Below are positions 26,957-34,642 of a DNA stretch of 64,000 nt, one piece after another. This DNA comes from Saprospirales bacterium. Its GTDB lineage: Bacteria; Bacteroidota; Bacteroidia; Chitinophagales; Saprospiraceae. The position numbers were made by a program, and so were the translations under genes. How positions within the stretch are numbered: position 1 is the stretch's first letter; each line of letters opens with the position of its first letter. The notes under the pieces were generated by a model. That model saw only the letters and a list, made by a program, of their open reading frames with translations. It was not told the origin of the DNA and ran no database searches. The DNA lies in assembly GCA_016711045.1 (NCBI GenBank), contig JADJTT010000007.1, forward strand, positions 453,592 to 517,591, given 5' to 3'.

Positions 26957-27102
26957 AGACGCCATACCTGGCGTCTCTATTCTAAAGATGGCGTCTCTAA
27001 TCTAAAGATGGCGTCTACTATTCTAAAGATGGCGTCTACTATTCTAAAGATGGCGTCTCTAATCTAAAGATGGCGTCTATCCTAGAGCAAAAGATGGCGT
27101 CT
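26957..27102. repeat. hairpin AGACGCCA-TACC-TGGCGTCT followed by six AAAGATGGCGTCT copies
   Basis: The palindrome at 26957-26976 has 8-bp perfect arms. Downstream, six identical AAAGATGGCGTCT words start at 26984, 27004, 27025, 27046, 27066 and 27090, giving periods of 20, 21, 21, 20 and 24 nt. The spacers are variants of CTAATCT or ACTATTCT. The word repeats the right arm of the palindrome. The array ends 20 bp before the NUDIX start codon, so it lies in that gene's promoter or leader. Confidence 0.8.
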
Positions 27103-27121
27103 CTATCTAAAAACACAAAAC

Positions 27122-27706
27122 ATGAACTTCAAGCAAACCCATCCCAACCCCTGGACAACCAAAAAGACGGAAAAAGTATATGAAAACCCCTGGATCAGGG
27201 TATCGCATCGCGAGGTAATAAATCCTTCGGGGAAAGATGGCATCTATGGGGTCGTCCATTTCAAGAACCTGGCCATCGGCATTGTGCCGGTGGACGAAGA
27301 GGGGTATACCTGGCTGGTGGGTCAATACCGGTATACACTTGACCGGTACAGTTGGGAAATTCCGGAAGGCGGTTGCCCTGTGGGGACAGATCCGTTGGAG
27401 TCGGCGAAGCGGGAGTTGCTGGAAGAAACCGGGTTATCTGCGATGCGTTGGACCCCGGTGCTCGACCTGCACACGTCCAATTCGGTGACGGATGAGACAG
27501 GGATGGTCTTTTTGGCGCAGGGGCTCAGCCAGGGAGTGGCAGATCCGGAGGAAACGGAGGACCTTCAGGTAGTCCGGGTGCCGTTGGAGCAAGCATTGGG
27601 ATTGATACATGAAGGCGTGATCACCGACGCCCTTTCCATAATGGGTCTCTACCGGGTGTATTGGATGATCAAAGAGAGGCAGCTCACATATCCTTTTCCA
27701 TTTTAA
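27122..27706 (+). CDS. NUDIX hydrolase (ADP-ribose pyrophosphatase-like)
   Basis: The 194-residue protein has a complete Nudix box, GGCPVGTDPLESAKRELLEE followed by TGL, with the RELLEE metal-binding core. The wider sequence (VYENPWIRVSHREVINPSGK, LVGQYRYTLDRYSWEIPEGG) resembles ADP-ribose pyrophosphatases. It converges on the GNAT gene, and the two reading frames overlap by 23 nt at their 3' ends. The start is preceded by an unusual repeat array instead of a recognisable promoter. Confidence 0.88.
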   Translation: MNFKQTHPNPWTTKKTEKVYENPWIRVSHREVINPSGKDGIYGVVHFKNLAIGIVPVDEEGYTWLVGQYRYTLDRYSWEIPEGGCPVGTDPLESAKRELLEETGLSAMRWTPVLDLHTSNSVTDETGMVFLAQGLSQGVADPEETEDLQVVRVPLEQALGLIHEGVITDALSIMGLYRVYWMIKERQLTYPFPF

Positions 27707-28115
27707 AGTGGGGCAGATCCACTTCTTTGAATCGTTCCCCCACTTTCCGGTAATCCAGTTTTAAATAAAAAGGAACGGCTACTTCCCGGGCATGGAGAAC
27801 CATTTTGGAAAATCCTTTGCGCCGTGCCCACTCCTCGCCTGCTTCCACCAGCATACGGCCTACGCCTTTCTTTTGCGCGGCCACCGCCACGACCACTTGT
27901 CGCATTTTGACCTCTTTTTCATCAAGGGGCAGTAAAGTCAGGCAGCCGAGTAAATGCCAATCCGACGTATAGCAAGCCAGGTGGATACTGTCGTATTCGG
28001 TGGCGATTTGTTCGACCGTAAATTCCAGCCCCAGCGGTTTGCGGAGGATTACATCGCGTAAAGCCAGCAACTCATCAAATTCAGGGGTGCCGAATGATAC
28101 GGGCATGACGAACAT
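27684..28115 (-). CDS. GNAT family N-acetyltransferase
   Basis: The 143-residue protein has the acetyl-CoA loop as VVAVAAQKKGVGRMLVEAGE (Q/RxxGxG/A) and LHAREVAVPFYLKLDYRKVG in the C-terminal half, as in GNAT enzymes of the ElaA/YjcF type. Substrate unknown. An ATG three codons further in (MPVSFGTPEF) is equally possible as start. Confidence 0.85.
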   Translation of the reverse strand: MFVMPVSFGTPEFDELLALRDVILRKPLGLEFTVEQIATEYDSIHLACYTSDWHLLGCLTLLPLDEKEVKMRQVVVAVAAQKKGVGRMLVEAGEEWARRKGFSKMVLHAREVAVPFYLKLDYRKVGERFKEVDLPHFKMEKDM

Positions 28116-28126
28116 AGGTCAGGATT

Positions 28127-28981
28127 TTAGTAATACGGAAAAATCTCCTGTGCCTGCAGCATGGCCGTGGAGAACGCTTCGGAGTGCAATTGCAGGTCGA
28201 CACCTTCTTTTTCAAAATAGTGGATCATATTCTCGGTGGGCATATTTCCAGTGAGGTCGTCTTTGGCCATCGGGCACCCCCCATACCCCTTTATCGCCCC
28301 ATCAAACCGGCGACAGCCCGAATCGTAGGCGGCAGCCACTTTTTCTTCCCAATTGCGAGGCTCGGTATGCAGGTGGGCGCCGATCTCCACCTGCGGGTAC
28401 AGGGGAAGCAGGTTGCTAAAAAGGTATCGAATACTCTCCGGAGTAGATACCCCAATAGTATCCGACAATTGAAGGATGGAAATACCCATAGCTACCAGGC
28501 GGTCTGCCCATTTTTGGACAATTTCCACATTCCATTCATCCCCGTATGGGTTTCCGAATCCCATCGAAATATAGATCACGAGCTCTTTACCGGAAGCCAG
28601 GCATAGTTGCTGGATATCTTCCACCCGTTCGAGCGATTCTTCAATGGTGGCATTGGTATTGCGCAGTTGGAACGTTTCGGAGATCGAAAAAGGATAGCCC
28701 AGGTAGGCAATTTCCCCAAAGGAAGTAGCATCCTGTGCTCCGCGCTGATTGGCGACAATCGCCAGCAACTTGGAGTGCGAGGAGGAAAGATTCAGTTGTT
28801 GGAGCACATCCCCCGTGTCGCGCATTTGGGGAATGGCTTTTGGCGATACGAAGCTTCCGAAATCGATCGTATCAAACCCCACTTTGAGCAATTGATTGAG
28901 GTAGCTGACCTTTATTTCCGTCGGAATAAAGGTCTTCAGCCCTTGCATGGCGTCCCGGGGACATTCAATCAGTTTGATCAT
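28127..28981 (-). CDS. mvaB: hydroxymethylglutaryl-CoA lyase
   Basis: The ATG at 28981 gives 284 residues beginning MIKLIECPRDAMQGLKTFIP. A longer frame would read into an intergenic repeat (28984-29074) and is rejected. The metal- and substrate-binding PRD motif is present at the start, and the family's C-terminal signature with its catalytic cysteine reads GGCPMAKDDLTGN. The enzyme splits HMG-CoA into acetyl-CoA and acetoacetate in leucine degradation. The gene follows 11 bp before the GNAT gene on the same strand. Confidence 0.9.
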   Translation of the reverse strand: MIKLIECPRDAMQGLKTFIPTEIKVSYLNQLLKVGFDTIDFGSFVSPKAIPQMRDTGDVLQQLNLSSSHSKLLAIVANQRGAQDATSFGEIAYLGYPFSISETFQLRNTNATIEESLERVEDIQQLCLASGKELVIYISMGFGNPYGDEWNVEIVQKWADRLVAMGISILQLSDTIGVSTPESIRYLFSNLLPLYPQVEIGAHLHTEPRNWEEKVAAAYDSGCRRFDGAIKGYGGCPMAKDDLTGNMPTENMIHYFEKEGVDLQLHSEAFSTAMLQAQEIFPYY

Positions 28982-28983
28982 AA

Positions 28984-29074
28984 TTGGTGAAGGGTGAAGG
29001 GTGAGCAGTGAAGGGTGAAGAGTGAACGGATACATGTCCCTTCACTCTTCACTCCTCACTCTTCACTAACTAAC
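28984..29074. repeat. hairpin built from GTGAAGG-type heptamers
   Basis: The left arm is a run of 7-nt words: GTGAAGG, GTGAAGG, GTGAGCA, GTGAAGG, GTGAAGA, GTGAACG (from 28988). The right arm reads TTCACTC/TTCACTCC complementary words (29041-29068). The innermost 20 positions pair with two mismatches around a loop that includes ATACATGT. It lies between divergent mvaB and a small membrane protein gene. Confidence 0.75.
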
Positions 29075-29142
29075 ATCAATATTTTAGAACCAATGGAAAC
29101 AATAATTAGTTTTTACCTTTAGTGCCTAAGAAACATACTACC

Positions 29143-29367
29143 ATGCAAAAAAGCATTCTCACATTAATCGGTTTTCTGCTCTTCGTATTCGGCTTCCTTT
29201 CCATCGTATTGAGCATGATCGGCGTACAACTGGCCTGGCTGGCCTGGCTTGACATCCCAGGGCCTTTGTTCGGGTTTCTCAGCCGGTTAGGCATGATCCT
29301 GGCGGGGATCATCATGGTCCTTTTGGTACAGACCGATTGGAAACGGGAACGCGCAGAAAGCCGCTAA
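29143..29367 (+). CDS. small two-helix membrane protein
   Basis: The ATG at 29143 gives 74 residues with two hydrophobic helices (about 5-35 and 40-63) and a charged tail QTDWKRERAESR. No family is recognised with confidence. The stop is 1 bp from the convergent pepT stop. A -7-like TACCTTTA lies at about 29114-29121, one base off the consensus. Confidence 0.6.
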   Translation: MQKSILTLIGFLLFVFGFLSIVLSMIGVQLAWLAWLDIPGPLFGFLSRLGMILAGIIMVLLVQTDWKRERAESR

Positions 29368-29368
29368 C

Positions 29369-30619
29369 TCAGGACCTTTCCTCCCAAATATTGGCCAGGT
29401 GGACTAACGTCTGAACGGCCTTTTGCATATCCTGCACGGAGACCCATTCCACTTTGGAGTGAAAAGCGTGTTCACCGGCAAAGATATTCGGACAAGGAAG
29501 TCCCATAAAAGAAAGGCGCGACCCATCCGTACCCCCGCGAATGCTGGACTGATGCACCTCCAGCCCGGCTCTTCTGATCGCTTCAGCCGCAAAGTCCGCC
29601 ACTTCCGGGTGATTATCCAGTACTTTTTTCATATTCCGGTACTGCTCCTTGATCTCCACTTTAGCGGTGGAATTGGGGTAATTCTTCAGCACCTTATCAA
29701 CCGTAGCCCGCAGTAAGTCTTCGTATTCCTGCAGTTTGGCATCGACGAAGTCGCGCACGATGAATTGGATGGTCGCTTGTTCGGCGATCCCGGAAAATTG
29801 CACGGGGTGGAGGAAACCTTCCCGTCCTTCTGTCGTTTCCGGAGAAAGGTGGTCATTAGGCAGGCTAGTGAGAATCTCTGCGGCAATTTTGAGGGCATTT
29901 TCCAATTTCCCTTTGGCGAAACCCGGGTGCGCGCTCACCCCTTCCACTGTGACGATAGCGGCATCTGCCGAAAAGGTCTCATCTTCCAGGGAGCCAAGCC
30001 GTTCTCCATCAACCGTATATCCGAATTTCGCACCCAATTTTTCCATATCGACATGTTCCACGCCCCTGCCCACTTCTTCATCGGGGGTAAATAAGATGCG
30101 TATGGTGCCATGCTTCACCTCTGGGTGGGCGAGCAGGTAGCGAGCAGCATCCATGATCTCTGCTACCCCTGCTTTATTATCGGCGCCCAACAAAGTGGTG
30201 CCGCTGGCTGTTATGATATCATTGCCAATCTGTTCTTTCAGGTCAGGATGCGCTTCGGGATCAATGATCTGTTTGGGATCGTCCGGCAGCACGATGGGTT
30301 TTCCCTGATAATTTGTATGGATAATAGGCTTCACATCCTTACCGCTGGAGTCGGGAGAAGTATCCATGTGCGAACAAAAGCATATCGCCGGGACGTTCTT
30401 AGTGGTATTGGAGGGAATGGTGGCATATATATAGCCATGTTCGTCCATGTGGGCATCACTGATACCCAATTCCTGAAGTTCTTTGACTAAAATCCGGCCG
30501 AGATCTTTCTGTTTCTCTGTAGAGGGGAAGCAAGTGGCATCGGGATCTGACTGGGTATCTACCTTTACATAGCGCAGAAAACGGTCGACCACTGAATAAG
30601 CATAATTATCGAAAGTCAT
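29369..30619 (-). CDS. pepT: peptidase T (tripeptide aminopeptidase)
   Basis: The 416-residue protein matches PepT (family M20B) throughout. CSHMDTSPD provides a zinc-ligand His, GADNKAGVAEIM the bridging Asp, and FTPDEEVGRGVEHVD the catalytic Glu region; SSIRGGTDGSRLSF and NIFAGEHAFHS complete the site. It releases the N-terminal residue of tripeptides in the cytoplasm. Confidence 0.96.
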   Translation of the reverse strand: MTFDNYAYSVVDRFLRYVKVDTQSDPDATCFPSTEKQKDLGRILVKELQELGISDAHMDEHGYIYATIPSNTTKNVPAICFCSHMDTSPDSSGKDVKPIIHTNYQGKPIVLPDDPKQIIDPEAHPDLKEQIGNDIITASGTTLLGADNKAGVAEIMDAARYLLAHPEVKHGTIRILFTPDEEVGRGVEHVDMEKLGAKFGYTVDGERLGSLEDETFSADAAIVTVEGVSAHPGFAKGKLENALKIAAEILTSLPNDHLSPETTEGREGFLHPVQFSGIAEQATIQFIVRDFVDAKLQEYEDLLRATVDKVLKNYPNSTAKVEIKEQYRNMKKVLDNHPEVADFAAEAIRRAGLEVHQSSIRGGTDGSRLSFMGLPCPNIFAGEHAFHSKVEWVSVQDMQKAVQTLVHLANIWEERS

Positions 30620-30875
30620 ATTACATTGTATTAGGGTGGAAAATGATAAACGCGTATTCCGCTAATGTATAAAGTTGCGGGCAATGCCGGTTGGAATTTC
30701 CCTTGTTTTTTATGAAATTTGCAGCGATTTGAGAAAAGTCTTAACATTTAACGTATCCTTAAGAAGCATTCAACAGACTTTCTGCGTTATCTCCACCGAA
30801 TGTTACTTTGCGCGACCTTTCGCGTCTATTTAGCAAAACGAAATATTTTACCTTTTAACTAAAATTCTCCAGCAC

Positions 30876-31814
30876 ATGAGAAAATTTCTTTTTTTGTTTG
30901 TATTCGCTGCTGTAGCAGCTATTTTCCTGACTACCGGTTGTACTGAAGATCCTGTTGTCGGTATTGATCCGACCATTTCATTTACCTCTGACGACCCCAC
31001 CGGGGTAAATGGTCCATACGAGACTTCTGACTTTTCCGTTTCTAATGTCAACGCTTTCGTGTATGTGGCAGTAAACGCACTGGCCGGCACGGATGACCTG
31101 GAATCTTTCACCGTATTGGAAGATGGCGTGAAAGTTCCCGTTGATCGCTTGTCGTTCCGCGACCTGGATGCCAACACGAACGTATTGGCTCAAAACCCCA
31201 TCCTGACGATCGGGTACGAATCCCGTCTGCTCTGGGAAGTAGGTATCGACCCACAAGACGACTATTCGACCAAGACGTACACCTTTCAGGTGGAAGATAC
31301 GGGAGGAAATATCGCCTCTGTCTCCCTTGACATTACCACGTTTGACCCGGGTACGCCCATCGACAACACCCTCACCGGTGTCCTGTTGAACCAGGCTGGC
31401 CCTGCCGGTCAGGGTGCACTCGACCTGGATGCTGGGACCAGCACCGGTACGACAACTGGCAACTTCACGATCTCCGAGATCCGCGACTGGGGTATCGACC
31501 TCGGGTTGCCCAATGACCAGAACTGGAAGCGCCAGATCGGCCCGATCAACAACACCACCGTACACGTAGCTGGCGGCCTGCCGGGCGATTTCAAATTTAC
31601 GGATATCGCAACGAAAGAAGAGATCCAGGGTTACTTTGACGCCGGATCAGCCTTGCCCAATAGCAGCGGCACCGTGAGCGCTCCGGTTTCTGTGGGCGAC
31701 TACTTCGTCGTGAAGAACGCTGATGGCAGCCGTTACTACTTCCTCGAAGTAGCTGAGGTAAACGTGACAGCCGCGGATAACGGCGACAACTACAAGTTTA
31801 ATATCAAGTACTAA
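30876..31814 (+). CDS. lipoprotein of unknown function, low-complexity middle
   Basis: This 312-residue protein has a lipoprotein signal (AIFLTTGC) and begins with TEDPVVGIDP after the lipid-modified cysteine. Two beta-rich parts follow, separated by the segment LDLDAGTSTGTTTG near residue 190. No domain is recognised. It has a 256-bp upstream region without a clear gene, and two hairpins after the stop. It is probably an outer-surface or periplasmic lipoprotein. Confidence 0.75.
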   Translation: MRKFLFLFVFAAVAAIFLTTGCTEDPVVGIDPTISFTSDDPTGVNGPYETSDFSVSNVNAFVYVAVNALAGTDDLESFTVLEDGVKVPVDRLSFRDLDANTNVLAQNPILTIGYESRLLWEVGIDPQDDYSTKTYTFQVEDTGGNIASVSLDITTFDPGTPIDNTLTGVLLNQAGPAGQGALDLDAGTSTGTTTGNFTISEIRDWGIDLGLPNDQNWKRQIGPINNTTVHVAGGLPGDFKFTDIATKEEIQGYFDAGSALPNSSGTVSAPVSVGDYFVVKNADGSRYYFLEVAEVNVTAADNGDNYKFNIKY

Positions 31815-31820
31815 TTTTTG

Positions 31821-31841
31821 AAGTTGCGAGAAACGCAACTT
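31821..31841. terminator. first hairpin after the lipoprotein gene
   Basis: AAGTTGCG and CGCAACTT form a perfect 8-bp stem with loop AGAAA, 6 bp after the TAA stop. No T tract follows directly. It shares GTTGCG with the next hairpin, so the two might exchange pairing partners. Confidence 0.5.
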
Positions 31842-31852
31842 TCATAAATTTT

Positions 31853-31889
31853 AAAAAAGGGTTGCGGGCATTGCTCGTAACCCTTTTTT
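31853..31889. terminator. bidirectional intrinsic terminator
   Basis: AAAAAAGGGTTGCG pairs with CGTAACCCTTTTTT (14 bp, one G.T pair). An A tract on the left and a T tract on the right make it work in both directions. It separates the lipoprotein gene (+) from mpl (-). Confidence 0.85.
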
Positions 31890-31892
31890 TTC

Positions 31893-33236
31893 CTACCCAG
31901 CCACCCTTGGAATATCCACCCCTCCAAAATTCCCCGAACTCATCAATAACAGTACCAGGTTATCCAGGCGTTGCGCTTTAATCCAGGACTCGAGGGCTTT
32001 AGCTTCCGTGAACACCTCTAAATCAGTCCGCTGAAAATGCACCTTCAGGGCTTCGGGCTGAAGCGGAGGCAGTTTTTTCATCTCCAGCGTGTGCGGCGAA
32101 AAGAACACGGCTGCCTGGTCAGCAGCATCCAGCGTATGGCCGTATTCGGGCAGAAAGGCGGGATTGAGGCTACTGAACGTATGCAATTCCAGGCAAGCGA
32201 TCAATTTCCGGTCGGGATGGCGCGCTTTTACGGCCTGCACCGTGGCGTGCACTTTGGAGGGGGCATGTGCGAAGTCAAGATAGGCTGTGAACCCCGGACG
32301 ATCAGCGAGCACCTGCAGGCGTTTGGAAGCACCCTTAAAGGAAGGAATAGCCGCCATCAACTCTTCATCCGACAATCCCAAATGCCGGCAAACCTGGTAC
32401 GCAGCATGGAGATTGGCAAAGTTATGCTGGCCGATCAAGGGCGTAGCTACCGATCCTCTGGGGGTTTCTACAAAATATTGATCGCCTTTCAAGGCGGTAG
32501 AAAACGGCTCGTAGGGAATGCAGGTAACCGACTCCGGGGCCTCCCCTATCAATTTCACCAAATGCGGATCGCGTTGGTCATACCATACCTGTCCTCCGGG
32601 CTCCACGGTTTGCAGGAAATGCAGGAATGCTTCCAGGTAGGACTCAAACGTAGGAAATACGTTTATATGATCCCAGGCCACACCGGTGAGGATGACCAGG
32701 TGGGGCCGGTAATGGTAGATCTTCGGCACCGGGTCCAGTGGAGAAGAAAAATACTCGTCGCCTTCCAGGACCATCAGTGGCGCCTTGCTCAGCCGAACCA
32801 TCGTCTCAAAGCCCTCCAATTGGGCGCCCACCAGGTAGTCAAAATCCCGGCCAGCGGCGCGCAAAAAGTGGAGGATCATAGAGGTGGTCGTGGTTTTGCC
32901 ATGGCTGCCGGCTACGACTACCCGCTTTTTATCGCGGGAATGCTCGTAGAGGAATGCGGGATAGGAAAAGACCGGAATGCCCAATTCCTGGGCCCGCTGA
33001 AGCTCCGGGTTATCGGCCCGTGCATGCATCCCCAGGATGACGGCATCCAGTCCGGAATGTATACGGCCAGGAAACCAACCCGTCTCTGCAGGCAACAATC
33101 CCCTGGCTGCCAGGCGGTCGCGGGCCGGGTTGTAGATCTCATCATCGGAGCCGGTCACCTCGTGGCCGTTTTCCCAAAGGGCAAGTGCAATATTGTGCAT
33201 GGCACTGCCGCCGATAGCAATTAAATGGATTCGCAT
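31893..33236 (-). CDS. mpl: UDP-N-acetylmuramate:L-Ala-gamma-D-Glu-meso-DAP ligase
   Basis: The 447-residue Mur-ligase family protein starts MRIHLIAIGGSAMHNIALAL, the Mpl/MurC Rossmann start. The ATP loop is GSHGKTTTTSM, with the lysine of GKTTTT. Mpl joins recycled tripeptide to UDP-MurNAc in peptidoglycan recycling. It is told from MurC by the YLVGAQLEGFETMV and LVLEGDEYFSS segments. It shares a divergent region with the YtxJ cluster. Confidence 0.9.
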   Translation of the reverse strand: MRIHLIAIGGSAMHNIALALWENGHEVTGSDDEIYNPARDRLAARGLLPAETGWFPGRIHSGLDAVILGMHARADNPELQRAQELGIPVFSYPAFLYEHSRDKKRVVVAGSHGKTTTTSMILHFLRAAGRDFDYLVGAQLEGFETMVRLSKAPLMVLEGDEYFSSPLDPVPKIYHYRPHLVILTGVAWDHINVFPTFESYLEAFLHFLQTVEPGGQVWYDQRDPHLVKLIGEAPESVTCIPYEPFSTALKGDQYFVETPRGSVATPLIGQHNFANLHAAYQVCRHLGLSDEELMAAIPSFKGASKRLQVLADRPGFTAYLDFAHAPSKVHATVQAVKARHPDRKLIACLELHTFSSLNPAFLPEYGHTLDAADQAAVFFSPHTLEMKKLPPLQPEALKVHFQRTDLEVFTEAKALESWIKAQRLDNLVLLLMSSGNFGGVDIPRVAG

Positions 33237-33269
33237 TGAACAGGGATCGTATATTTTTAGTTATCTTTG
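33236..33269 (+). promoter_or_regulatory. probable promoter for the small lipoprotein-ytxJ cluster
   Basis: TATCTTTG at 33262-33269 fits TAnnTTTG, with TTG at 33236-33238 (23-nt spacer). The first ATG (33369) is about 100 bp downstream, which would leave a long leader. The -33 element overlaps the mpl start codon. Confidence 0.45.
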
Positions 33270-33368
33270 CGGCTTTATTGGCCACTGGAAAATATAGCCA
33301 ATCTAATTTTCGTTTATCGCAAAGTTTCGTTCATAATACAACCATAAACATATCCTAAATCTTTGAGA

Positions 33369-33536
33369 ATGAAAAAGGCCTCCCTCAAATCCTTGCTGGC
33401 AGTATTCGCATTATTCATCCTTTTGGGTTCCCTTTCCTCCTGCAACCGGGGTTACGGCTGTCCCAACAATTTTTCCATGAACGAAAAAGCCATCAAGGTT
33501 GTCAACCTGGCAATCCAATCGGTAACAAAGCCATGA
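33369..33536 (+). CDS. small cysteine-containing lipoprotein
   Basis: A 55-residue reading frame begins MKKASLKSLLAVFALF and has a clear lipobox (GSLSSC) with lipid-modified Cys25. The mature part has only 31 residues, starting NRGYGCPNNFSMN. Its last bases overlap the ytxJ start (ATGA), a sign of translational coupling. Similar short lipoproteins with a GYGCP motif occur in other Bacteroidota, to my recollection; the function is unknown. Confidence 0.75.
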   Translation: MKKASLKSLLAVFALFILLGSLSSCNRGYGCPNNFSMNEKAIKVVNLAIQSVTKP

Positions 33537-33880
33537 TCAACTGGATTGACCTCCAAACCACACCACAAGTAGAAGAAATTGTAGAAAGAAGCAGGAAAAT
33601 TCCCTGCATCCTATTTAAGCACAGTACCCGTTGCTCGATCAGCACCGTAGCCAAATACCGGCTGGAAGGTGATTGGGATCTGCCCAATGAGGCAGCGGAA
33701 CTGTATTTCCTGGATCTCATTGCACACCGGGATGTTTCCAACTACATCGCCGAGAAATTTCAGGTCTATCACGAATCGCCACAAGTGCTGGTTATCCGGG
33801 ATGGGGAATGCGTGCTCGATGTTTCTCACCTCGACATTACGGTGCCAGAGCTACGGGAATGTCTTCAGGAACCGGCCTGA
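33533..33880 (+). CDS. ytxJ: YtxJ family bacillithiol-system protein
   Basis: The 115-residue thioredoxin-fold protein has the YtxJ motif FKHSTRCSIS, with one cysteine, and SPQVLVIRDGECV with the cis-proline region. YtxJ proteins are predicted monothiol bacilliredoxin-like factors linked to bacillithiol, which many Bacteroidota make. It is coupled to the small lipoprotein upstream, and mnmD follows after 33 bp. Confidence 0.88.
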   Translation: MINWIDLQTTPQVEEIVERSRKIPCILFKHSTRCSISTVAKYRLEGDWDLPNEAAELYFLDLIAHRDVSNYIAEKFQVYHESPQVLVIRDGECVLDVSHLDITVPELRECLQEPA

Positions 33881-33913
33881 CCTTTTTTGTATAGCCCTTT
33901 AAACCCGGTTGCC

Positions 33914-34597
33914 ATGCAAGACGAATTGTTATTGACGAGCGATGGTTCGCACACGATCCTTTCGTCCAGGTATGGGGTAAGTTACCATTCCCGCTTTGGG
34001 GCCGTGCAGGAATCCCTCCACATTTTTATCGAATCTGCCCTGCGGTATAAAGCCATGCAGCAAAACCAGCTTTCGGTGCTGGAGATGGGCTTTGGCACGG
34101 GGCTAAACGCCTTGCTCACTATGTTGGAGGCTCGCCGACGGGGACTTCAGATCGATTACACCACCGTAGAGGCCTACCCTATTTCCGCCGAACAGGCCCG
34201 GCAATTGAATTTTATCGACGTGCTGCAAGTGCCTGAACTCAAGGAACCCTTCCTCAAGTTGCACGATGTCCCCTGGGGCGTCAAGACGCCGGTGATGGAC
34301 GGATTCACCTTCACCAAATGGAATTGCCTCTTTGAGGAATTTCAGCGTGAGGGGCAATTCGATGTGATCTATTTCGACGCCTTTGCCCCCAATACCCAAC
34401 CGGAACTCTGGGAAATGCCGTTACTGGAAAGCATGTACAAAGCGCTCCGTCCGGGAGGCGTGCTTACCACCTATTCGGCAAAAGGAAGCGTAAAGCGAAA
34501 CCTGAAAGCCATCGGCTTCACCCTGGAGTCATTGGAAGGTCCTCCCGGTAAGCGGGAGATGACAAGGGCCCATAAGGGGGTGAAGGGTGATGAGTGA
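33914..34597 (+). CDS. mnmD: tRNA mnm5s2U34 methyltransferase (MnmD)
   Basis: The ATG at 33914 gives 227 residues. The SAM site is LEMGFGTGLNALL, with DVIYFDAFAPNTQPELW as motif IV and TYSAKGSVKRNLKAIGF at the C-terminal side. It equals the methyltransferase half of MnmC, without the oxidase half, and finishes mnm5s2U34 in tRNA. The last residues (HKGVKGDE) and the stop codon are encoded by an intergenic GTGAAGG repeat, so the C terminus has been extended by the repeat. Confidence 0.88.
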   Translation: MQDELLLTSDGSHTILSSRYGVSYHSRFGAVQESLHIFIESALRYKAMQQNQLSVLEMGFGTGLNALLTMLEARRRGLQIDYTTVEAYPISAEQARQLNFIDVLQVPELKEPFLKLHDVPWGVKTPVMDGFTFTKWNCLFEEFQREGQFDVIYFDAFAPNTQPELWEMPLLESMYKALRPGGVLTTYSAKGSVKRNLKAIGFTLESLEGPPGKREMTRAHKGVKGDE

Positions 34598-34630
34598 TGA
34601 AGTAGGTAGGCGCCATACCTGGCGCCTACC
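34576..34630. repeat. composite repeat: GTGAAGG run plus GGTAGGCGCCA/TGGCGCCTACC hairpin
   Basis: A GGGTGAAGGGTGATGAGTGATG run (34578-34600, overlapping the mnmD 3' end) is followed by an 11-bp perfect stem at 34605-34630 with loop TACC. The loop is the same as in the hairpin at 26957, and the arms differ by A-to-G changes matched on both sides. Confidence 0.75.
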
Positions 34631-34642
34631 CATTGTTTATCA

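Noticed and set aside
26957..27102. CRISPR-like array
   Set aside because: The repeat word is only 13 nt, spacers are 7-11 nt and similar to each other, and no cas gene is near.
28982..29035. Longer N terminus for HMG-CoA lyase
   Set aside because: The extra codons read the GTGAAGG repeat (FTLHPSLLTLHPS) and are not part of the enzyme.
32037..33224. 395-residue plus-strand frame opposite mpl
   Set aside because: mpl is certain from its ATP loop and family motifs; the opposite frame has no recognisable features.
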